Source of the DNA: Candidatus Pacearchaeota archaeon UBA92
GTDB lineage: Archaea; Nanobdellota; Nanobdellia; Pacearchaeales; GW2011-AR1
Assembly (NCBI GenBank): GCA_002497285.1
Contig: DANJ01000018.1
Span: forward strand, 1-37,100
Length of the DNA stretch: 37,100 bases
Direction of reading: 5' to 3'
Below are positions 31,331 to 37,100 of this stretch, in pieces (within the stretch, counting starts at the first letter, position 1; every line of letters begins with the position of its first letter). The notes under the pieces were generated by a model, which saw only the letters and a program-made list of their open reading frames with translations, did no database searches and was not told where the DNA came from. A program made the position numbers and the translations under genes.

Positions 31331-32012
31331 TCTTTCTTCAGCAATAATCCTAACTGAAGTCGAACTTAATCCAGAAGGGAGCGATTCGGGAAATGAGTGG
31401 GTTGAAATATATTCATCAGAAGATTTTAATCTAAACGGAACTTACCTTAAAAATAAAGATGAAAAAAAATATAATCTTACAGGAATTTTCAGAGGTTATC
31501 TAGTCATTCAGTTTGAAAGCCAATGGTTGGATAATTCAAATGAGAGCGTATACTTATTTGACTCAGAGGGGTTGATAGACGAGACAGATATTTTTCAGGA
31601 TTCTGATAATGATAACTTTGCATGGAGTCTTTGCAGAGGAAATTGGGAATTTATTTCATCTACGAAAGGGGCTGAAAATAATTGCACAATAGAACAGAAC
31701 AATCAAAGTGAGCAAAACTCAACCCAAGAAGACCTTCCCGAGAATAATACTGGACAAGAGGAGCCCCCTACCGAAGAACCAGAAGAGCAAACAATAAATG
31801 AAGAGAATCAAAATACTGAAATAGAGTTCCAGACAATTCAACAGATTCAGGATAAAAATAATGAAAAAATAGTCCTTAACCCTCCAAAAAAGCAAGATGC
31901 AAACAATCATTCATATGAAACCAAACAGGAAAATTTTAGGTTATTGGTATCTTATGCCTTTTCCCTATTATGTGTTATGATAATAATCTTCATTTCTTTC
32001 AGGAAACTTTAA
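31287..32012 (+). CDS. Secreted lamin-tail-domain protein with C-terminal TM anchor
   Basis: The ATG at 31287 gives a clean signal peptide (MKAVFFFIMILMVTNLSSA); the frame also opens at 31221, but that adds a non-signal leader. The mature protein begins IILTEVELNPEG, a typical lamin-tail start, then GNEWVEIYS, NLNGTYLKNKDEK, LVIQFESQWLDNSNESVYL and WSLCRGNWEFIS. A long acidic Asn/Gln/Glu-rich linker (about 130-205) ends in a transmembrane helix (LLVSYAFSLLCVMIIIFIS) and FRKL. It overlaps the nuclease gene by 44 nt and shares its LTD domain, so the two may bind the same ligand or each other at the surface. Confidence 0.8.
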   Translation: MKAVFFFIMILMVTNLSSAIILTEVELNPEGSDSGNEWVEIYSSEDFNLNGTYLKNKDEKKYNLTGIFRGYLVIQFESQWLDNSNESVYLFDSEGLIDETDIFQDSDNDNFAWSLCRGNWEFISSTKGAENNCTIEQNNQSEQNSTQEDLPENNTGQEEPPTEEPEEQTINEENQNTEIEFQTIQQIQDKNNEKIVLNPPKKQDANNHSYETKQENFRLLVSYAFSLLCVMIIIFISFRKL

Positions 32013-32014
32013 AA
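32006..32014 (+). promoter_or_regulatory. TATA-like box overlapping the lamin-tail gene's stop codon
   Basis: ACTTTAAAA is centred 27 nt before the ATG at 32037 and contains the TAA of the previous gene (32010-32012). A leaderless transcript is predicted. Confidence 0.5.
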
Positions 32015-32036
32015 GCCCAAACTTCTTCCAGAAGAA

Positions 32037-32576
32037 ATGGAAAAGATAGAAGCCCGAGTAATTATGGAAATGATGGGCAGACCTGCAGAACATTTATCCG
32101 AAACTCTTAATACATTTGTAGTAAAAATGGGTTCTGAAGAAGGCATAAAAATAACAAACAAAAAATATCATCCTCCAAAAGAAGTAGAAGCGGGAAAAGA
32201 CCTTTATACAGCGTTTGCAGAAGTTGAATTAGAATTTGATTCAATAGAAAAAATACTTCTTGTAATTTACCTTTATTCTCCCTCAAACATAGAAGTTATT
32301 TCTCCTGAAAATCTTAAAATTTCAAACGACAACTTAAACAGTTTTTTCAATAGCCTTTTAGAGAGAATACATAATCAGGGAGGACTACTAAAAAGAGCGG
32401 TTACAGAAAGAGACATTCTCATAAAGCAGATAGAATACTTGAGGGAAAAAATGGGTCCTGAATTGGAAAAACATATGAAAATAAACTTGCTCAATAAAAA
32501 TCCTCCTGTCGAAGAAAAAAAAGATAAACCTCTCAAAAAGAAGTCTACCAAGAAAAAGTCTAAAAAGTCTAAATAA
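32037..32576 (+). CDS. Conserved cytosolic protein with Lys-rich tail
   Basis: A 179 aa soluble protein. The compact N-terminal domain (IEARVIMEMMGRPAEHLSET, AFAEVELEFDSIEKILLVIY, ENLKISNDNLNSFFNSLLER) resembles a conserved hypothetical family I associate with DPANN archaea. A coiled coil follows (RAVTERDILIKQIEYLREKM) and the last 30 residues are almost all Lys, Ser and Pro (KKKSTKKKSKKSK), suggesting RNA, DNA or ribosome binding. There is no signal or membrane helix. Its end overlaps the convergent gene by 8 nt. Function not recognised. Confidence 0.7.
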   Translation: MEKIEARVIMEMMGRPAEHLSETLNTFVVKMGSEEGIKITNKKYHPPKEVEAGKDLYTAFAEVELEFDSIEKILLVIYLYSPSNIEVISPENLKISNDNLNSFFNSLLERIHNQGGLLKRAVTERDILIKQIEYLREKMGPELEKHMKINLLNKNPPVEEKKDKPLKKKSTKKKSKKSK

Positions 32577-33792
32577 CTGGAACTATTTTGCCCTTGTTAA
32601 TTTTTTCTTTGATAACATCGCCTTGTTTTTTAGATTTAAAATATCGAAGTCCAACAAAACCAAGAATTAATAATAACACAAAACCAATTAAATATCCTAC
32701 CCATGAATAACTTGTAGAACTCGTTTCAGAACATGTTGCAAGACAGCATTTCTCAATGTCCTTTGTGGACACAACATCTCCAGAGCAGATTTGACTAGAA
32801 GAACATTCATTTCCCTTAAGTTCAGAACAGAAATGTTCTATTTTATTATTAGGATTGTTATCTAAATAAGGAGTTCCAATAATGCTCTCGTTTTCAGTAT
32901 ATAAAATTCTAACTGGAAAATTGAAACTATCACCTCCATAATCTAATATAATCACCTCATCAATATCTTTTCCCGGATTTTTCACATTAAGACTAAATTC
33001 ATATAATTTACCGGGCTCAAAAAATTCTGGGAACGCAGGAGTTATATCAAAAATTTGGGAATTATAAGAAAAATCAGCAATCGCATTTCCTTCTCCTGTA
33101 TAAATTAAATCAAACGGATAAGCTCTATCGGTTCCTCTCAAAATAGTGCTCTCTATTTCAAAAGGACTGAATTTGAATGGAAAAATTTGCCCCTTAGTTT
33201 CCTTTATTATAGAAACTGGAAGGACATAATCTCCAACACTGATTTCATAAAAACCTCCAGAAACATCGGAAATATCAAATCTGATGGTATTCTTTCCAGG
33301 CTTCAACAATATTTCTCTTTGAAAAGGAAGACTAACTTCGATACTCTTATCCAAATCCCCATTAAGAGTAACTTCAATCTCAAAATTATCGCTGGAAGAA
33401 ACAATTCCAGGTGTAATTGAATAATCAATCAGTTCTCCTGAAACAGAAAAGTTCTGCATAAAATCAATCTTCTGATTCTGGCCATTAACAGTAGTTGCTA
33501 AGTCTTTTATCAAAAAAGTATAATCAGAACTAACATTTTCTTTAATATTGTTAGGCATAACCATATAGACATAATATTTGCCATTTATTTTTTTTATATC
33601 ATAATCAAAAGGTACTTCTATATGTCCATCTCTTAAAAATTTTAAATCCACATTAAATATCGGCTCAAGTATGTTGCCCTGAATTGTAAAGATTGCAGTT
33701 TCTCCAGGCATATATGTTACTTTCATATCAGTTGAAATGGCTATAGCAAAAGGAATCATGAGCAGGGCAAATATCACCAACCTTTTTTTCAT
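32569..33792 (-). CDS. Type I membrane surface protein with beta-sandwich domains and CC-module
   Basis: A 407 aa protein. Signal peptide 1-18 (ALLMIPFAIA). The ectodomain is all-beta, with probable Ig-like modules (MPGETAIFTIQGN, PGKNTIRFDISDVSGGFYEI, EPGKLYEFSLNVKNPGKD). A compact Cys module before the membrane (CSELKGNECSSSQIC, then EKCCLATC) resembles one in the 595 aa protein at 27916-29703. A transmembrane helix (WVGYLIGFVLLLILGFVG) and basic cytosolic tail follow. A TATA box at 33811-33822 lies 25 nt upstream. Probably a cell-surface binding protein; no enzyme motif was recognised. Confidence 0.72.
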   Translation of the reverse strand: MKKRLVIFALLMIPFAIAISTDMKVTYMPGETAIFTIQGNILEPIFNVDLKFLRDGHIEVPFDYDIKKINGKYYVYMVMPNNIKENVSSDYTFLIKDLATTVNGQNQKIDFMQNFSVSGELIDYSITPGIVSSSDNFEIEVTLNGDLDKSIEVSLPFQREILLKPGKNTIRFDISDVSGGFYEISVGDYVLPVSIIKETKGQIFPFKFSPFEIESTILRGTDRAYPFDLIYTGEGNAIADFSYNSQIFDITPAFPEFFEPGKLYEFSLNVKNPGKDIDEVIILDYGGDSFNFPVRILYTENESIIGTPYLDNNPNNKIEHFCSELKGNECSSSQICSGDVVSTKDIEKCCLATCSETSSTSYSWVGYLIGFVLLLILGFVGLRYFKSKKQGDVIKEKINKGKIVPVI

Positions 33793-33810
33793 AGTTAATA
33801 TAAAAACTCA

Positions 33811-33822
33811 ACTTATATAAAC
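33811..33822 (-). promoter_or_regulatory. TATA box of the 407 aa surface protein gene
   Basis: The minus-strand GTTTATATAAGT is centred about 25 nt before the ATG at 33792; no SD is visible, so a leaderless mRNA is likely. Confidence 0.55.
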
Positions 33823-33839
33823 ATAATTGTCAACGAATA

Positions 33840-33850
33840 TTTTATATACC
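33840..33850 (+). promoter_or_regulatory. TATA box of the thioredoxin reductase-like gene
   Basis: TTTTATATACC is centred about 38 nt before the ATG at 33883, giving a leader of roughly 10 nt. Confidence 0.5.
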
Positions 33851-33882
33851 CAATTCTTTAATAATTACTATCTAAACTTAAA

Positions 33883-34830
33883 ATGGAAAACTACGACTTT
33901 ATAATTCTCGGGGCAGGCGGAACCGGTCTGGCAGCAGCAATGTACTCTGCTCGTCTTGGCTTGAAAACACTTGTTTTAGGCTATTCTCACGGCTCCGAGC
34001 TTCCAGTTGGAGGGGTAATAACCACAACGAACGTAGTAGAAAATTATCCTGGATTCATCAAACTTTCTGGAACAGAAATAGCAAAGAAAATTGAAGACCA
34101 CGCCAGAAGTTATAAAAATGTTAAAATAAAAGAAGAGAAAGCTTCAGAAATAAAAAAGCAGGGGAAATATTTCATTATTAAGACAGATAAATCTGAATAT
34201 AATACAAAGACCATTCTTTTTGCAACCGGAACAAAATGGAGAAAATTAGACATTCCAGGAAGTAAGGAGTTTGAAAATAAAGGGGTTGTGTATTGTGCTT
34301 TATGCGATGGACCACTATTCAAAAACAAAACTGTTGCAGTAATAGGCGGTTCAGATTCTGCAGCTAAAGATGCCTTGCTTCTAACCGAATATGCAAAGAA
34401 AGTTTATATCATTTACAGGGGAGATGAAATTCATCCGGAGCCAATAAATCTAGAAAGAATAAAACAAAATAAGAAAATAGAAGTTATAAATAAAACAAAT
34501 CTTATCGAAATTAAAGGTGCACAATTTGTTGAATCCGTTTCACTGGATAAACCCCATAAGGGAAAGAAAGAACTAGAATTGAATGGAGTTTTCGTAGCAA
34601 TAGGACACATAGTCTTATCAGATTTAGCAAAACCGCTCGGCGTTAAGCTCAACAGCAAGGGAGAAATAATAATAAACCATATCGATTCTTCGACAAATGT
34701 TCCAGGGGTATTCTCAGCCGGAGACGTTACAGACAAACCATTTAAGCAATTAATTACAGGAGTTGCCGATGGATGTACCGCGGCCTTTTCGGCTTATGAA
34801 TATATTACTAAAGAAAAAGTGATGACTTAA
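33883..34830 (+). CDS. trxB: Thioredoxin reductase-like flavoprotein (FAD, CxxC)
   Basis: A 315 aa low-molecular-weight thioredoxin reductase-type enzyme. FAD-binding motif GAGGTGLAAAMYSAR at 10-24, redox disulfide YCALCDG (C138, C141), second dinucleotide motif GGSDSA at 155-160, and the C-terminal FAD motif FSAGDVTDKPFKQLITG. The family reduces thioredoxin-like proteins in the cytosol. After GGSDSA the segment reads YIIYRGDEIHPEPINLERI, without the HRRxxFR motif that binds the 2'-phosphate of NADPH, so the electron donor may be NADH, ferredoxin or another carrier. It is a single gene, overlapping the end of the hjc gene by 4 nt. Such enzymes can feed oxidative folding of Cys-rich surface proteins only indirectly. 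Confidence 0.9.
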   Translation: MENYDFIILGAGGTGLAAAMYSARLGLKTLVLGYSHGSELPVGGVITTTNVVENYPGFIKLSGTEIAKKIEDHARSYKNVKIKEEKASEIKKQGKYFIIKTDKSEYNTKTILFATGTKWRKLDIPGSKEFENKGVVYCALCDGPLFKNKTVAVIGGSDSAAKDALLLTEYAKKVYIIYRGDEIHPEPINLERIKQNKKIEVINKTNLIEIKGAQFVESVSLDKPHKGKKELELNGVFVAIGHIVLSDLAKPLGVKLNSKGEIIINHIDSSTNVPGVFSAGDVTDKPFKQLITGVADGCTAAFSAYEYITKEKVMT

Positions 34831-35216
34831 CTAAAAAACTGTGCAAATCTTTTTCCTTTACTCCTAGCATTATTTAAACTAACAACCCAATTATTTCCTG
34901 TATCCTCCATGTCTTTTGGATTCAAAAAAAGCCAGCCCTCATAATTAAACCTGACAGCAATCACTGCTTTCAAACCCATAATATTCGAAAAAACAACGAA
35001 ATCGTTTATTTGTTCCCTAGTTATGTAAATCCTATCTTTCTTACAAGATTTAACTTCCACGGCAACAGCTTTCCTTCCAGCTTTTCCAGCAACTAAATCA
35101 CAAAAAGTGTTTTCATTTGTACCACTTCCAGCAACTCTAGCAGATCTCCATCCGTTTTCTGTAAATAAAGTTAACAATTCCCTTTCAACTCTGCTCCCCT
35201 TTGCCTTGTTTGACAT
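34827..35216 (-). CDS. hjc: Archaeal Holliday junction resolvase Hjc
   Basis: I start at 35216 (MSNKAKGSRVERELL), one base after the histone stop (TAA-A-ATG), giving 129 aa, the usual Hjc length; an upstream in-frame ATG at 35282 would overlap the histone gene. The catalytic residues of this nuclease family are visible: E11 in SRVERELL, D40 in TFCDLVAG, and E54 and K56 in VAVEVKSC, with GSG at 30-32. Hjc cuts four-way DNA junctions during recombination and fork repair, often working with PCNA. It is the third gene of the lysS-histone-hjc operon. Confidence 0.92.
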   Translation of the reverse strand: MSNKAKGSRVERELLTLFTENGWRSARVAGSGTNENTFCDLVAGKAGRKAVAVEVKSCKKDRIYITREQINDFVVFSNIMGLKAVIAVRFNYEGWLFLNPKDMEDTGNNWVVSLNNARSKGKRFAQFFS

Positions 35217-35217
35217 T

Positions 35218-35385
35218 TTACAAGTCTCTCGCCTGTAAGGTTCTTCTTCCATTAAGCTTAGCTCTATTGGCTGCCTCATCAAGTAACTTCAAAACTTTTT
35301 TATTCAAGGCTTCAGCAACATCTCCAGCAACACTCATATCAGGAACAGCCGATTTTATCTTACTTTTTATTATCAAGTCCACCAT
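35218..35385 (-). CDS. Short archaeal histone, helix alpha-3 missing
   Basis: A 55 aa histone-fold protein from ATG 35385 (MVDLIIKSKIKSAV); an ATG at 35406 would add seven residues. Alpha-1 (IIKSKIKSAV) and the long alpha-2 (VAGDVAEALNKKVLKLLDEAANRAKL) are followed by the loop NGRRTLQARDL, where the protein stops, so the third helix of canonical histones is absent. Such truncated forms (DUF1931-like) are known in archaea. It overlaps the end of lysS by 26 nt and precedes hjc by one base. Probably a DNA-binding dimer, though without alpha-3 it may not form long HMf-like polymers. Confidence 0.82.
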   Translation of the reverse strand: MVDLIIKSKIKSAVPDMSVAGDVAEALNKKVLKLLDEAANRAKLNGRRTLQARDL

Positions 35386-36877
35386 CTTCTCTCCTTTTCT
35401 CATCAACAGGTTTCATGAACGGAAACATAATAACATCTCTTATGGATTCATGTCCAGTAAGTAACATAACCATTCTATCTATTCCCAATCCAAGTCCGCC
35501 AGTAGGTGGCATCCCTATTTCCAAGGCATTGACAAAATCTTCATCATAAGGATTTGCTTCTTCATCTCCTTCTCCCAACATTTTTTCCTGCTCTTCAAGC
35601 AAAGTTCTTTGCAAAATTGGATTGTTAAGTTCAGAATAAGCATTTCCAAGTTCAGCACCCATACAAAACGGCTCAAATCTTTCTATTAGTCTACAAAGCT
35701 TATCATTCCTATGCAGTTTGCATAGTGGAGTAGTCTCCAAGGGATGATCTATAATAAAAGTAGGCTCTATAATTTTCTCCTCGCAAAAATGCTCAAATAT
35801 GTTTTGCACATACCAACCCCACGAATCTCCTTTCTTTTCAACATTGTGTTTTTTCATAAACTCTAAAAGCTCTTTATCACTCTTGTCTCCTACATCTAAA
35901 TTTGCAAATTTCTTTATAGCCTCAATCATAGTCATTCTTTTCCAAGGTTTCTTAAAATCAACAGTTTCATTTCTAAACTTAATTTTAGTACTTCCATTAA
36001 CTTTTTTCATTGTATAAATCCATAAATCCTCAAACAATTCCATCATATCATTATAATCAGCATAAGCTTGATAAATTTCCATCATTGTAAATTCTGGATT
36101 ATGCCATCTATCTATTCCCTCATTTCTAAAGTTTCTTGCAATGGTAAAAACTTTTTCATACCCTCCAACAATTAATCTTTTCAAATACAACTCCGGGGAA
36201 ATCGCAAGAAACAAATCAATATCCAAGGCGTTCAGATGAGTCTTAAATGGCTTTGCATTCGCACCCCCGTAAATAGTTTGCATATACGGCGTATCAACTT
36301 CATTAAACTTCTTACTCTTCAAGAATTCTCTAATAGCATCAATAATTTTTTCCCGTTTATCAAAAACCTTTCTAGATTCCGGATTAACAATTAAGTCCAA
36401 GTATCTTTTTCTATATCTCTCTTCCTTGTCTTGTAAACCATGCCACTTCTCTGGCAAGGGTAGTAAAGATTTACTCAATAATTCCAGTTTTTTAACTACG
36501 ACACTCAACTCACCTCTCTTTGTTCTAAATATTTCTCCTTCAATCCCAATAAAATCTCCAACGTCAATATATTTTTTAACAAACTGCCTAACCTTCTCCC
36601 CTGTCTCATTTTCTTGAAGCATTACTTGTATTTCTCCTGAATTGTCTCTTAAAACTCCAAAAGCTATTTTTCCAAGATCTCTAAAACTCATCAGCCTTCC
36701 AGCAATGACTGTTTTATCCTTCTTTTTAGACTCATTTTTTAATTTTTTATATTTTTCCTGCAAATCAGAGGCATAATTTTTAACATGAAATTTGTGTGGA
36801 TAAGGCTCAATTCCTAATTCTTTTAGCTCTTTTATCTTTCTCAATCTTTCATTGATTATTTGGTCTTGTCTTCCCAT
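35360..36877 (-). CDS. lysS: Lysyl-tRNA synthetase, class II
   Basis: A 505 aa class II LysRS. The N-terminal OB-fold anticodon-binding domain spans about 55-145 (VIAGRLMSFRDLGKIAFGVL, VGDFIGIEGEIFRTKRGELS). The catalytic core has motif 1 in FKSKKFNEVDTPYMQTIYGG, motif 2 FRNEGIDRWHNPEFTMMEIY, and motif 3 GGLGLGIDRMVMLL. It charges tRNA(Lys) with lysine in the cytosol. Many archaea use the unrelated class I enzyme, so this is the bacterial/eukaryotic type and points to horizontal acquisition in the lineage. First gene of an operon with the histone and Hjc; a TATA box (36899-36911) lies 28 nt upstream. Confidence 0.95.
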   Translation of the reverse strand: MGRQDQIINERLRKIKELKELGIEPYPHKFHVKNYASDLQEKYKKLKNESKKKDKTVIAGRLMSFRDLGKIAFGVLRDNSGEIQVMLQENETGEKVRQFVKKYIDVGDFIGIEGEIFRTKRGELSVVVKKLELLSKSLLPLPEKWHGLQDKEERYRKRYLDLIVNPESRKVFDKREKIIDAIREFLKSKKFNEVDTPYMQTIYGGANAKPFKTHLNALDIDLFLAISPELYLKRLIVGGYEKVFTIARNFRNEGIDRWHNPEFTMMEIYQAYADYNDMMELFEDLWIYTMKKVNGSTKIKFRNETVDFKKPWKRMTMIEAIKKFANLDVGDKSDKELLEFMKKHNVEKKGDSWGWYVQNIFEHFCEEKIIEPTFIIDHPLETTPLCKLHRNDKLCRLIERFEPFCMGAELGNAYSELNNPILQRTLLEEQEKMLGEGDEEANPYDEDFVNALEIGMPPTGGLGLGIDRMVMLLTGHESIRDVIMFPFMKPVDEKRREDGGLDNKK

Positions 36878-36898
36878 AGAAATGAGTAGAATAGGTTT

Positions 36899-36911
36899 GT
36901 TTATATATTTT
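36899..36911. promoter_or_regulatory. Bidirectional TATA element between lysS and the Cys-rich gene
   Basis: GTTTATATATTTT is centred about 28 nt upstream of lysS (minus strand, leaderless). On the plus strand it would start RNA near 36931, giving a 34-nt leader that includes the SD of the gene at 36965. Confidence 0.5.
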
Positions 36912-36952
36912 AGTAAAGGGCTATCTTTAAATAACCTAATTTCTTAGCCGAA

Positions 36953-36960
36953 GAGGAGGT
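36953..36960 (+). promoter_or_regulatory. Strong Shine-Dalgarno before the Cys-rich gene
   Basis: GAGGAGGT lies 4 nt from the ATG at 36965. It is one of only three clear SD sequences in the window. Confidence 0.7.
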
Positions 36961-36964
36961 AAAG

Positions 36965-37100
36965 ATGGCAAATTGTACAACATGTGGAGAAGAATCTGAT
37001 AACGTCTGTGAAAAGTGCGGCAACTGCGATAGCTGTGGTTGTTCCTGCAAGGATGAATCTGAAGAACCCACTGACAAATCAGAAGAACCTGCTGAAACAG
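36965..37100 (+). CDS. Small Cys-rich metal-binding-like protein (partial, runs off window)
   Basis: Too short at the window edge to be called by length, but it starts with ATG behind a strong SD. The 45 residues visible begin MANCTTCGEE and carry eight Cys in the first 28 residues, mostly as CxxC or CxC: CTTC, CEKCGNC, CDSCGCSC. An acidic Ser/Glu/Pro/Thr tail follows (DESEEPTDKSEEP). The pattern suggests binding of zinc or another metal, as in zinc-ribbon or metallothionein-like proteins. There is no signal peptide. The 3' end lies outside the window, so the full length and family are unknown. Confidence 0.7.
   Translation, partial: MANCTTCGEESDNVCEKCGNCDSCGCSCKDESEEPTDKSEEPAET

Noticed and set aside
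1..37100. tRNA, rRNA or replication origin
   Set aside because: I looked in every intergenic gap and saw no cloverleaf with a GTTCGA-type arm, no rRNA-like core sequence, and no cluster of origin-box repeats; PCNA and primase alone are not proof of an origin.

Overview
The window is low-GC archaeal DNA. PCNA, a small-subunit-type DNA primase, an Hjc resolvase, a histone, archaeal-type S-layer proteins, prepilin-like signals and TATA boxes about 26 nt upstream of start codons all point to Archaea. The condensed fused primase, a bacterial-type class II lysyl-tRNA synthetase, an archaeosortase next to a putative S-layer protein, and many large Cys-rich secreted proteins suggest a DPANN lineage, most likely Pacearchaeota/Woesearchaeota-like. 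That placement is inference from gene content; there is no rRNA or tRNA here to confirm it.

Layout. 105-3325 (+): a putative S-layer protein with a C-terminal sorting-signal-like tail, an archaeosortase-like transpeptidase and a DedA membrane protein. 3326-5494 (-): two paralogous membrane-anchored proteins separated by two tandem structured repeats, then a family 2 glycosyltransferase. 5592-8042 (-): the main S-layer protein, with a T-tract terminator and a long hairpin-rich leader. 8473-8832 (+): a winged-helix regulator. 8829-13762 (-): a seven-gene, mostly overlapping operon of prepilin-like proteins, a small coiled-coil protein and a Cys-rich secreted protein. 13801-15858 (-): an S-layer paralog carrying a prepilin-like N-terminus. 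15945-16591 (+): VapBC. 16588-21349 (-): a second operon repeating the order prepilin-like protein, small protein, Cys-rich protein, led by a small HTH gene. 21446-22094 (-): a second VapBC. 22138-22869 (-): PCNA. 22934-25573 (-): a GLUG-repeat adhesin. 25674-27248 (+): fused primase. 27270-33792: more surface proteins (CARDB, alpha-toroid plus Cys-rich, lamin-tail, nuclease) mixed with a ProX-type deacylase and a conserved cytosolic protein. 33883-34830 (+): thioredoxin reductase-like. 34827-36877 (-): lysS, histone and hjc. 36965-end (+): the start of a tiny Cys-rich protein.

How it fits together. About half the coding capacity is cell surface. Seven proteins between 8.8 and 21.2 kb carry a [KR]G-type prepilin peptidase site followed by a hydrophobic helix, and they are interleaved with two paralogous Cys-rich proteins and an S-layer-like protein that itself has a prepilin-like N-terminus. 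This looks like a co-expressed extracellular assembly, possibly an appendage or adhesion complex built on type IV pilin-type export, although no pilus ATPase or platform protein lies in the window. The archaeosortase and glycosyltransferase could process surface proteins. The rest is informational (PCNA, primase, Hjc, histone, LysRS, ProX) and toxin-antitoxin.

Expression. Most genes have a TATA-like box 25-28 nt before the start codon and no Shine-Dalgarno, consistent with leaderless mRNAs. The exceptions (S-layer gene, CARDB protein, terminal Cys-rich protein) have a strong SD and a leader. No tRNA, rRNA, CRISPR array, complete insertion sequence or replication origin was recognised.
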